Shown: positions 1 to 7,745 of the stretch, in pieces | Layout: every line of letters starts with the position of its first letter | Numbering within the stretch: the stretch's first letter is position 1 | Origin: Schizochytrium sp. CCTCC M209059 | Lineage: Eukaryota; Sar; Bigyra; Thraustochytrida; Thraustochytriidae | Reading direction: 5' to 3' | Assembly: GCA_000818945.1 (NCBI GenBank) | Contig: KN805425.1 | Span: forward strand, 211,291 to 222,812 | Length of the DNA stretch: 11,522 bases | The notes under the pieces: model-generated | The model's input: the letters and a program-made list of their open reading frames with translations, nothing else | What the model was told of the DNA's origin: nothing | The model's database searches: none | Made by a program: the position numbers and the translations under genes

Positions 1-265
1 CGGGCTGCGAGGGCTCTCGCGCCGCCGTCGTCGCCCGCCGCGCAGCACGGCTGGCGCCTCCAGCACAGCCGGCGGCGGCGGCGGCAGCGACGGCTTGCCA
101 ACAAAAGAGGCTGCTCTCCGCCAACAAAAGCGCCCACCGCCGCCCCAAACCAGCCCTTCGGTCTCCCGAGCGCAGGCCCGCCCCGTTTGCAGCTGCCTAC
201 GTACTTGCATAGAACGCGGCGGCGCAAGGCGGGCGCGCTTGATTGCGCGGTTCTGATCCTCGCTC

Positions 266-306
266 GCATCGCAGCGCGTTGCATCGCATTGCATCGCACT
301 GACATC
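266..306. repeat. Imperfect GCATC/GCATT pentamer tract
   Basis: GCATC, GCATT and related pentamers recur, broken by GCAGC and GACATC variants. A shorter tract of the same family lies at about 2642-2665. The family is related to the long GCAAT array at the right edge. Confidence 0.6.
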
Positions 307-964
307 GCCGCCCCGCCTCCGTTCCGCTCCGGAGCTGGCTGGCTCCGGGCAGGCTCCGCCGCCGCGGCAGGATTTTTCGCTCGCTTTCTTCACTTTCCAC
401 CTCGCAGGAATTCGAGTGTCAGCAGGACGTGCAAGGCAAGGCATGTAGGCGGGTATAGTTAGTTACTTTCGGCTGGCCATCGTTCTTATCTACTCGCTCA
501 CAACCTCCGTCCTGTCTTCCATCCCTCGCTCCACTGTAATGCGCCCTGACGCAAGAACTTGCGTCGCAAGCAAGTCGCCGCCGCTACACAGTGGTCGGTC
601 GCCGATGCATCGGTGCACCTCCTCCATTCCCCCGCCGCCCGTCGTGTGTGTCGTGCAGCGCACGTACGTGACGGCCGGCGCGGCGTCTGCAGCCGCACCG
701 TGCCTGCTTCGGGAGTGCCACCGCAGGCAGCATGCAGGCCGCGCGGCCAAACCGACGCGCGCTTGCTCGCTCGCGCATCGTGCATCGCGAGGCGAGTCGA
801 GCCGACTCGGGGCGCCTGCTTTTCCCGGCCTCTTAATCTCTCTCTCCGCCCCGACGCGACGCGCCTGCATCCCGCCGCGCGTCACGTCTGTTGGCCAGCG
901 AACTAACGCTCGGCGGCCGCGCGGCCTGGAGAGCGCTCGCTCGGGCGTGCCGGACGGGTTCGGC

Positions 965-982
965 GCAGGCGCAGGCGCAGGC
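965..982. repeat. (GCAGGC)3 repeat
   Basis: Three exact GCAGGC hexamers lie in otherwise GC-rich DNA. It is an ordinary short tandem repeat. Confidence 0.7.
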
Positions 983-1485
983 GGGAGGGAATGAAGGGGT
1001 CTCTCGGCGCGCCGTCGTGGACCGCGGAGGCGTTGAGAAATTCGCGTTCCACAGCTGCGGCGTCGCCCCCACAACTACTTCCCCCAGCCAGTTCGGACTT
1101 GGGGCAAGCTAGCTAGCTTCTCAATTGCCCTTTGCCGGCCACGAAAACCCACTGCCACAGAACCTCCGGGCACCCTTTCCCGCGACGCGCCTTCCTTCTC
1201 CAGACCTTCGCGGCAAACGCCTGCGGCGCGCGCGCGCGCGTTCGTCTTGCGCCCGCCCGCGACACGGTTTCTGGACACGCACGAGCGGCCAAGCACCCAG
1301 GCGGGGGTGGATTGATCGATTGATTGCTCGGTTGACCTGGTTGGCTCGATTGGATGATCAACGCCGATCCGCCCCGGTAGCCTGACCCTGTGCGGTAATA
1401 ATACCGGGGAAGGCGGCGTGGATCCAGGCCTTGCTGCTAGCTCATAGGCCAAGTAAAGGGCTGCGCCAGCACGGCTCACGGACTT

Positions 1486-1518
1486 CATTCATTCTTTTAT
1501 TCATTTATTTATTTGTTC
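1486..1518. repeat. ATTC/ATTT tetranucleotide tract
   Basis: TTCATTCATTC is followed by TTTATTCATTTATTTATTTGTTC, an AT-rich island in GC-rich DNA. It ends in TTCAG, so it could also serve as a pyrimidine-rich splice acceptor on the plus strand. Confidence 0.7.
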
Positions 1519-2764
1519 AGGGCTGAGCGAGGTGAAGGAGCGACGCCGCAGGCTGCAGTTGAATGGTCCAGGGTCGTGCAGGACGGAGACAAGGCCTGAG
1601 CTGCAGCTGCTTGGAAGCTAGCAGGACGTATCCAGCACTCTTCCACAGGCGCCGTTTCGGCCCAGCTAGTAATAGCTAGCTAGCTGGCTAAGCTGGCCAG
1701 GATGATTCTCGAATGAGCGAGCGGCGCCCCGACTGGTCCGGCTCGTCTGGCCCCCTCCCCCTTTTCCTGTTCCGGCTGTATTGCTGCGCCGCGCCGCACC
1801 GAGCTTGCTTCTCCCAGACTTCTCGCGCGGCTCGCGCTTGGTCGGGCCAAAAAAGAAAACCTAATGCGAGACCGCACGCCATTTGTATGGCATCGTGTCT
1901 TGGCGATTGCGCCGCAAGCTGGCTGCTCGCTCGGCCTACACAGTGGATGCGCACTCACTCAACCACTTACTCACTGCAGCGATCGATCACTCCAGGCTAG
2001 TACCTTTCACGGGTCGCTGTCGCCGCCGCGAGTTCTGGCTCGTTTCGATTCACACCGATCCATGAAAGCGCCCTCCGCCCGCGGCGCGTCGGCAGCGCAG
2101 CCTGCCCTGCCTGCAGCCACGGCAGGTGGCCGCTGCACGCACGACAGTGTTCCCCCCGCCGCCGCCTGACAAGACTTCGAGAATCCCTCGCGGCTTCTCG
2201 AGCCCCTTGCCCTCGGCTCCAGCACGCGCTTCGGGCGCCCGTGGGGGGCCGCTGCCCCGCGCTGTTCGCGAAGATCAGGGCTGCCGAGGAGGGAGGTATG
2301 GTGTGCGTGCAGATCATTACGGGCTCGCTCGCATGTACGCCTCGGCCACGCGCAAGGTGTCGGCACTCCGCCGTAGACAAGGCGCACGCGCTCCCTGGCA
2401 GGTGCCCACACGTTCCACAGTCCACAACAACGGTGTACCCCCGTCCCCCTTGCCTCCTGCCACAGTTGCTGTCTTTTTGGTCTGCTGCCAGTTAGTTAGT
2501 TCCCCTGACCTTCGGCGTGCTGTGCTGCGCCGTGCTGTGCAACGCCGCCCGTGCTGAGCCTGGCCGGTTACCGGCGGCACTCGCGCAGACGCCCGCGAGC
2601 GAGGGTCGGCCCGCGCGTCTGTCTGACCGCGCGTCGTCCGTCGCATCGCATCACATCGCATCGGGTCTCATCGATTGCACAGTTCGCCTGCTTTCATCAC
2701 TTGTTGGTCGGTGGGAAAACCTGTTGGTTGGAGGGAGGGACGGAGTATCTTTCTCGAAAATCGG

Positions 2765-2788
2765 CCTGCCTGCCTGCCTGCCTGCCTG
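2765..2788. repeat. (CCTG)6 microsatellite
   Basis: Six exact CCTG units. Open frames across it translate to repetitive text (for example GRQAGRQ on the minus strand), which argues that those frames are not real genes. Confidence 0.9.
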
Positions 2789-3264
2789 CGTATAAACGTG
2801 TGGAAGGAGGGCAGTCTGAGGTCGGCACGGCCGCCGTGCTGGCGTCAGCGCCCCGCGCGTTCTGGCGCCAGGCCCCGCGCGTCTGCGCCATTGGACGGTC
2901 GATCCGCGCGGCAGCGGCTGCGGCACGGCCAGCCGGGGACCGACCAACCGACCGACTGCTCGTGGCCGCACGACAGCGAGACAGCGACGCGGGACGCCTT
3001 TCTCCGTGCCTCCCATTCGGCCACCCGCGTCCACAGCGCCCCGCCACTAAGGAAAGCCTCCTGACGGCCGCGGTTTTCTTTCCTGTCTCTCGTTTCGGCC
3101 CTGTCCTGCAGCCGCCAGGTCCTGGGAGCGCCTGCCCGTGCCAGGCCCCGAATTGACTGTCGGGTGTGAGCTGCCGTGCTGGCTGCCGGCCGCAGACCCC
3201 GTCGTCCGAGTCGGTCAGCGCAGCACAGCTCGTTTCGATGGATGGTCGGTTGGGCGAGCGAAGA

Positions 3265-3288
3265 CCCTCCCTCCCTCCCTCCCTCCCT
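3265..3288. repeat. (CCCT)6 microsatellite
   Basis: Six exact CCCT units, followed 12 nt later by a different tetranucleotide tract. Confidence 0.9.
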
Positions 3289-3300
3289 CGCTCGATGGTC

Positions 3301-3343
3301 GAACGGACGAACGAACGAACCAACGAACCAACGAACCAACGAG
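3301..3343. repeat. GAAC/CAAC compound microsatellite
   Basis: GAAC units (one interrupted by GGAC) give way to alternating CAAC and GAAC units. The compound structure suggests an expanded and then mutated tetranucleotide repeat. Confidence 0.85.
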
Positions 3344-3980
3344 CGGACGTCCAACAACAAGCAGGCATGGTAATACTGGCTGTGATAAGAGCTAGCTCGC
3401 AAGAACGCAAGCTAGCAAGCAAGAACCCAAGCGAATAATCAAGCCGCGGGCTCCAGGACCCACGCAGGGAAGTCCTGTAGAGGATGCGCGGGCGAGTGCT
3501 GGAGAAGGACCCCCTAGACCATGCGAAACCGCAGTGCGAACAGGCCTCCCTCGCGGGCCCGCCTGCGCGCGCGCGCGCGAGCGGGATGATCGGCGTCCAC
3601 GACGGCTTGCACGGGCCTCGCGTGCTCGCGCTAGGGTCTTGGTCCACCGACCGACCAGTCCCACGTCAGGTGACAGGATTCTCAACGCGTAGAACTGCAA
3701 GATTCCAGCTACAAGAACCCCGCTTCCTGGCCAAAGAGAGGCGTCAAGGGCTTTGCGAACCGCCACATTGCTGCCGGTAGTGGCAATGCTATGGCGTGGA
3801 GATCTTGTCGGGACGGCGGCGGTAAAAAGTTAGCGGAGAAGTACTGGTAGGGTCGAGAATCCAACCTCGCGCAAAGAACGCACCGGGGCCTGGTGACTCG
3901 GGCCAAAGGCTCGAGCACTGGGCCTGCAAAAGCAGCATTTGTCGATGGTGTGATGCAATGGGCCAGATTGCACATACGTC

Positions 3981-4350
3981 ACAACCACATTCACCGACTC
4001 TGCCCCGTGCATCCGTTCTGTCCACGTGCACAACGCGTGCCAGCGACAGGGCGAGTGAGTAGTCTAGGCGAGGATGATATGCAATAAAGTCAACGAGAAA
4101 TTAATGCATGCATGCGACACGAGGAAAGCGAGTGAAAATGCCGAGCCCAGATGTTCTTCGCGTTGAGACAACCACATTCACCGACTTTGCCCCGTGCATC
4201 CGTTCTATCCACGTGCATAACACATGCCAGCGACAGGGCGAGTGAGTAGTCGAGGCGAGGATGATATGCAATAAAGTCAACGAGAAATTAATGCATGCAT
4301 GCGACACGAGGAAAGCGAGTGAAAATGACGAGCCCAGATATTCTGCGCGT
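3981..4350. repeat. Tandem duplication of a 187-bp unit
   Basis: Copy 1 runs 3981-4167 and copy 2 runs 4168-4350. They start with the same ACAACCACATTCACCGACT and align at a constant offset of 187 with no gaps. I count about nine mismatches over about 183 aligned bases, so roughly 95% identity. Each copy carries a CACGTG hexamer (4023-4028 and 4210-4215), an AATAAA hexamer (4083-4088 and 4270-4275) and the self-complementary ATGCATGCAT. No protein is supported. Minus-strand frames in the two copies share a short similar peptide only because the DNA is duplicated. Confidence 0.95.
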
Positions 4351-4816
4351 TCTCAACGCACAGGTGTGCACTTCTTTTCTTTCGCCAACTCACGTTCTCA
4401 CGAGTAACTTTCTACCTTACCCAGTTGATTGGAATGTACATTAGATTTTGATGTTCAAGTTTGGTTTTCCCGTGAGGAGATCATGTTAAGTAGCACCTTA
4501 AAAGACGTCAAGTACCTATTATTGTATAGAGTTTGTTTCAATGTGACGGTGAATTATCAAGTTTTTCCGAAACCGGCTAGTCATGCCACGCTGGAACCGG
4601 AATAATTATATTATTCCGATACGTTTGTCTTCGTTCGAAACCCCAATCTCAATGTGTACATCGGCAAAATCGGATTTTTATGCTTTAGCTTCCAGAACAA
4701 CGCCCTTCATCTCCAATGTTTCTACAAGTTCTCGAATACGGCACAGTATCAACGACTGTCTTGTAGTAACGGACTGCTCGGCTCTGCGCAAGGCCGTCCG
4801 CCCGGCCAACGGAATG
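4351..4816. other. AT-richer spacer upstream of bZIP gene 1
   Basis: Base composition drops sharply in GC here compared with both sides. It holds a 21-bp palindrome (4598-4618), a 78-codon plus-strand open frame (4583-4819) with no recognised domain, and part of a minus-strand open frame without an ATG start (4681-4950). I see no convincing gene. The last plus-strand ATG before bZIP gene 1 is at 4814-4816. Confidence 0.5.
4598..4618. repeat. 21-bp palindrome, 9-bp arms
   Basis: CGGAATAAT (4598-4606), a TAT spacer, then ATTATTCCG (4610-4618). The arms are perfectly complementary. It could be a dimeric protein-binding site, a hairpin or the scar of a small inverted-repeat element. Confidence 0.85.
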
Positions 4817-4978
4817 TAAAACCCTTTGCGCGAAGGTGAAAATCCCTCATATTTCCACTTGCGCGCACGGATAGTGCACTTGCGGGTAGCCGGACCTAGA
4901 GACAGGTGTCTTCGTCTCGGACCCTCCCTCCCTCTCTCACGGTCAGTCAGTCAGAGCCGTAACGGGGAGAGTGCCGTA

Positions 4979-5001
4979 CACGTGGTCGCCGTGCCACGTC
5001 A
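4979..5001. promoter_or_regulatory. G-box and UPR-element-like pair upstream of bZIP gene 1
   Basis: CACGTG lies at 4979-4984 and CCACGTCA at 4994-5001, nine bases apart and about 260 bases before the bZIP gene 1 start codon. CACGTG is the classical bZIP/bHLH G-box. CCACGTCA is the reverse complement of TGACGTGG, the unfolded-protein-response element bound by XBP1/ATF6-class bZIPs. Because the gene downstream looks like an IRE1-controlled bZIP, these sites would suit self-activation, as known for XBP1 and HAC1. Function here is inferred. Short motifs also occur by chance, for example another CCACGTCA at 3661-3668. Confidence 0.4.
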
Positions 5002-5256
5002 GCGCTTCCGCGTGGAGCGGAGCGGAGCAGACTAGACCAGACCAGCCCAGCCATCAGGTTCCGGCTTTCGTCCGGTAGAAAGAACCTGGCCTCGACGCGC
5101 CTTTTTTCGGCAGCTCGGCCAGAACCGGAAAGGAGCAAGCACATCGGGCCGTTCCTGCTCGGTGTACGCTCTCGCTCCCTGCTCGTACGCGCCCCGTTCG
5201 CTCGCTCGTTCGTACCCTTGCTCAAGCACGCGCATAAGCTCGAGCAGCTCGCAAAG

Positions 5257-6206
5257 ATGACCGCCGTTGACCTCGAGTGCGAGTCCGTCTCGACCAGCGC
5301 CATGCGGTCGGATGCGTCCGAGTGCTCGACGCCGCCCGCAAGCCCCGAGGCGTCCATCCAACAGCAGTCGAACAGAAAGCGCCGTCGCGGCGCCGACGAC
5401 GACGAGGCTCGTAAGCAAAGGCTCGCGGAGCGCAAAAAGAGGAATCGCGAGTCTGCCGAGCGCTCGCGCCAGCGCAAGCTCCAATACTACAAGGACCTTG
5501 AGATCTCGGTCGTGGACCTTCGCAAAGAAAATGAAGAGCTCCGCACCAAACTCGCCTCCCATCGAGACCTTGAGCGAGAGGTTGAACAACTCCGCGCGCA
5601 GCTTGCGGCGGCAAAGTCCGACACATCTTCGTCATTTTCTTCTTCGCCAGCGACGCCCGCCTCCTCGAGCACCTCGATCGCATCACCTCCTGCTTCACCA
5701 AAAGCGCAGTGCAGCGGGACAGACCACGCAGAGCTTGCCAAGAACATCGAGTCGACACTCGATGAGGTGATCAGCGATCTCTCTTCAAGCGTGATGCCCA
5801 CACGCGTCTCTGTTGAACCCAGTGCTGACGATTCTTTCGTTGACGCTGACATCCTCGGCGCATTTCTCAATGACGACATTGACACGGATATGGACGTGGA
5901 CACAGAAAACACAGAGCACACGAGCTCGGTTGCTCGTGCTCAGACCTCGAGCAGCCCGACTGCTGCCCCATTGACGACGGAACTGGAGTCCGTTGAGATC
6001 CCCTTGCTCAAGGATCTGTTTGCAACCCCTGAATCAGCAGTATTCATTTGCGGCGCCTCGATTGATTCGTATATGAACTCAACGTTGGTACCCGCTTTCT
6101 CCCTGCAGTTGGACCGCAAACAGATGACCTTGTTTCTTTGGATCTTTTCGACACAGATGTTGACTTTGGCGCAGTCGTCGGTGCTGACGACGACTTCCTC
6201 CTGTAA
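5257..6206 (+). CDS. bZIP transcription factor 1, predicted IRE1-spliced (active) form, 293 aa; join 5257-6037 and 6106-6206
   Basis: This is a nuclear DNA-binding activator of the basic leucine zipper family, probably a HAC1/XBP1/bZIP60-like regulator of the unfolded protein response. The start is the first ATG after 440 ATG-free bases, with A at -3 (GCAAAGATGA). Order: a Ser/Thr/Pro-rich N-terminus with TPPASP (about 26-31); basic NLS RKRRR (40-44); basic region with the signature NRESAERSRQRK (63-74), Asn63 and Arg71 being the invariant contacts; zipper heptads Leu81, Leu88, Leu95, His102, Val109, Leu116. LEISVVDLRKENEEL resembles the XBP1 zipper. Then come a Ser/Pro linker, an acidic patch (about 191-220) and, after removal of 6038-6105, a 32-residue tail (262-293) with nine Asp and no basic residue, an apparent activation domain. 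The bZIP call is certain; the splicing is predicted. Confidence 0.85.
6014..6125 (+). promoter_or_regulatory. RNA structure: basal stem with 5' splice-site hairpin
   Basis: ATCTGTTTGC (6014-6023) is perfectly complementary to GCAAACAGAT (6116-6125), a 10-bp stem that encloses both predicted cut sites. Inside it, TGAAT (6030-6034) pairs with ATTCA (6042-6046) and presents exactly the 7-nt loop CAGCAGT. The 3' site is weaker: TCC (6100-6102) can pair with GGA (6111-6113) around an 8-nt loop holding CTGCAGTT. A closing stem with a pair of site-bearing hairpins is the known layout of HAC1/XBP1-type introns. Confidence 0.7.
6038..6105 (+). other. Predicted non-conventional (IRE1-type) intron, 68 nt
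   Basis: The cut sites are CAG|CAGT (6035-6041) and CTG|CAGT (6103-6109). Both fit the CNG|NNGN heptamer cleaved by IRE1 after the third base, and both carry the CAG that XBP1 has after the cut. The length of 68 nt shifts the frame, joining exon 1 to the acidic reading frame that ends at TAA 6204-6206. GT-AG ends do not achieve this: the only good GT-AG pair (6040-6108) is 69 nt and keeps the hydrophobic frame. Joining would then need IRE1 and an RNA ligase, as in known systems. Confidence 0.7.
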
Positions 6207-6294
6207 ATGTACTTATCTTTCATCAGTTTCACATCACTCACTTACGATTCTTGAATTCCTTGGCTCTTTTCTCCTTCTTGTATGCGTCTTGTGA
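6038..6294 (+). other. C-terminus of the unspliced bZIP gene 1 product (345-aa form)
   Basis: If nothing is removed, the frame from 5257 continues to a TGA at 6292-6294 and gives 345 residues. This tail lacks the acidic activation domain. It ends in LTILEFLGSFLLLVCVL (residues 329-345), about 17 mostly hydrophobic residues at the very C-terminus, like a tail anchor or membrane-targeting segment. Unspliced XBP1 has a hydrophobic region and plant bZIP60 a transmembrane segment at the comparable place, and both keep the mRNA or protein at the ER near IRE1. A similar role here is inference. The alternative is that this frame is meaningless read-through of an intron and 3' UTR. Confidence 0.55.
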
Positions 6295-6617
6295 GACGAG
6301 CCCTTAAAATGACCCGGCATGCAAACATTTTGGGTATCCCCCCAAAAGAGTAGTTTTTTGCTCTCGAACAAACAAGCACTTACAGTTAGTCAGGAAGTAA
6401 CGTGGTACTTGCGATCACCACTCAGTTGGACATCGCGTCAAATGCAAATACAAGCATGACCGATCCGATCGAACTTTCGCAACATCTTGGCTTCCTCGTC
6501 GTAACTAAACATCTCGAGGAAATATCCTCATCGACTTCCAAAGCACCTTGCATGCGTTTGCATTCCTCCAGAAAAACAACGTCGCCGTAAATAGAGTTTT
6601 ATGACATATATCTTTGT

Positions 6618-7631
6618 GTGGAGCGATGTGCTCTTCAAGCAACCACCCTTCCCTTTTCTTGCTTCTTGTTTGGCCTTCTCTTCGAAGCTGGGATTGACGC
6701 TTACGAAAGCAAATGGAGACATCTGTTTAGTTGGTTTCCCCAAACCACAGGTCAAGCGTCTGTCTCTCCGCGTTTCAAAAGAAAAAGTGCTGGTAGGAAA
6801 TACGAGCATATGCTTAACCTTTTCTCCATTTTGGCTACCTATTCGGCACAAGACACAAGGGTACGTAAGCTAACGAAGCAGTAATGGCAGTAGAGCTGGC
6901 AGGTTATAATTCAAGTGTTAATCACGTACTGAAAGGACAAGATTTAGGTGCTGGAATACGTTTTGAGAAGAAGACATCCGCAGAGAAAGGACTTCCTGGC
7001 ATTCATGCCAGCTTGAAAATGCAGCATCTTGCGCGCATAAACTCGGACAAAAGGTCAAGACAGAATGAAAACACCTTTCTTGGCTCAACATAAAGGACTT
7101 GGGCCAGCAAATTTCTGTACTGGAGCAGATCCAGGCAACAATCGCAAACGTGATCTTAGACCACAACAAAGAAGTGGACCGAAAGTCAGGAAGGAAGCTG
7201 TTCTGAAAAGCCAGAGGTCTGATGAATACATCACAAAGTAGAAAAAACGGATTCCACGTGTCGTGAGAATGCGCGGTAGTGGGCAAAGCGCACGGATGCG
7301 GCATAGGTCCGCGCCAGAGCCTAGACCCGTGCCGGGTTCAGATGAGCATATGCATTGACGTAGCCACTGATTCTGGATCAAGTTATCGACCTGAGATCAT
7401 TGAGCCGAGCAGGCCAGTTAGCGGCGGAGATCGGCAGACTCAAGATACACCAATCATCAAGCAAACCCCGAGCAGCATCTGGAGAAGCTTGCAATCGACT
7501 TTCCCGTTTCGTGCTAGCCACAACGTGGAACTCCCTTATACGTTTCGTCAACTCAATTTCTTCATTTCTCTCGTGTTCAAGATGCCATCATCTTTGCGAA
7601 GACCAAATATTGCAATGCGCAGGAAGAATAG
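6618..7631 (+). pseudogene. Possible decayed or multi-exon gene, fragments in several frames
   Basis: Piece 1 (6618-6884) ends with FSW, then a basic stretch, then KYEHMLNLFSILATYSAQ. Spacing and residues faintly resemble the BRO1-domain pattern of F-x-W followed by YEK..VLFN.AAL.SQ. Piece 2 (7069-7206, a different frame) is an amphipathic helix with LGQQISVLEQIQATIANVIL. Piece 3 (7443-7514) contains NPEQHLEKLAIDFP, and after a stop 7518-7631 contains RVQDAIIFAKTKYCNAQEE. No intact frame joins them. GTACGTAAG with CTAAC at 6861-6874 resembles a splice donor with a branch site, so introns are possible. The BRO1 likeness is weak and may be coincidence. Confidence 0.18.
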
Positions 7632-7745
7632 AACCATTTGTGGCGGATAAAAGTGAGATCATCGTGACCACACATGTCCGTACCCATACTAGCTCTATCG
7701 CCCCTGCCTTTGCACTCTCCATGTCTTCAGGCTCGAACAACGTCA

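Larger units (their letters stand above)
1..3980. other. GC-rich stretch with no supportable gene
   Basis: This stretch is strongly GC-rich, so long open frames arise by chance on both strands. The largest ones read straight through microsatellites and give Arg/Ala/Pro/Ser-rich text with no recognisable domain. I see no tRNA, rRNA or conserved protein. It does hold simple repeats (listed separately), a small inverted repeat CGGTA-ATAA-TACCG at 1393-1406, and a possible but unsupported GT-AG intron at 1453-1520. It may contain untranslated regions, promoters or exons too short to recognise, and a gene ending or starting just outside the left edge cannot be excluded. Confidence 0.6.

Noticed and set aside
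490..1074. 194-codon minus-strand frame and overlapping plus-strand frames of 115-151 codons
   Set aside because: All overlap each other in GC-rich DNA. None shows a domain, sensible composition or a start-site argument.
2697..3647. 316-codon minus-strand open frame
   Set aside because: It reads through the CCTG, CCCT and GAAC microsatellites and yields Arg/Ser/Ala-rich text with repeat-encoded runs. Long frames are expected by chance at this GC content.
3780..3930. tRNA-like or 5S-like stretch around GGGTCGAGAATCC
   Set aside because: It resembles a T-arm superficially, but the stem, acceptor and anticodon arms cannot be formed. No tRNA or rRNA was found in the window.
6040..6108. Ordinary GT-AG intron in bZIP 1
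   Set aside because: Borders and pyrimidine tract look acceptable, but 69 nt keeps the same frame and leaves out the acidic tail. It does not explain the hairpin and the enclosing stem. It remains the main competing model.
6066..6206. Programmed -1 ribosomal frameshift in bZIP 1
   Set aside because: I find no X-XXY-YYZ slippery heptamer in the overlap of the two frames.
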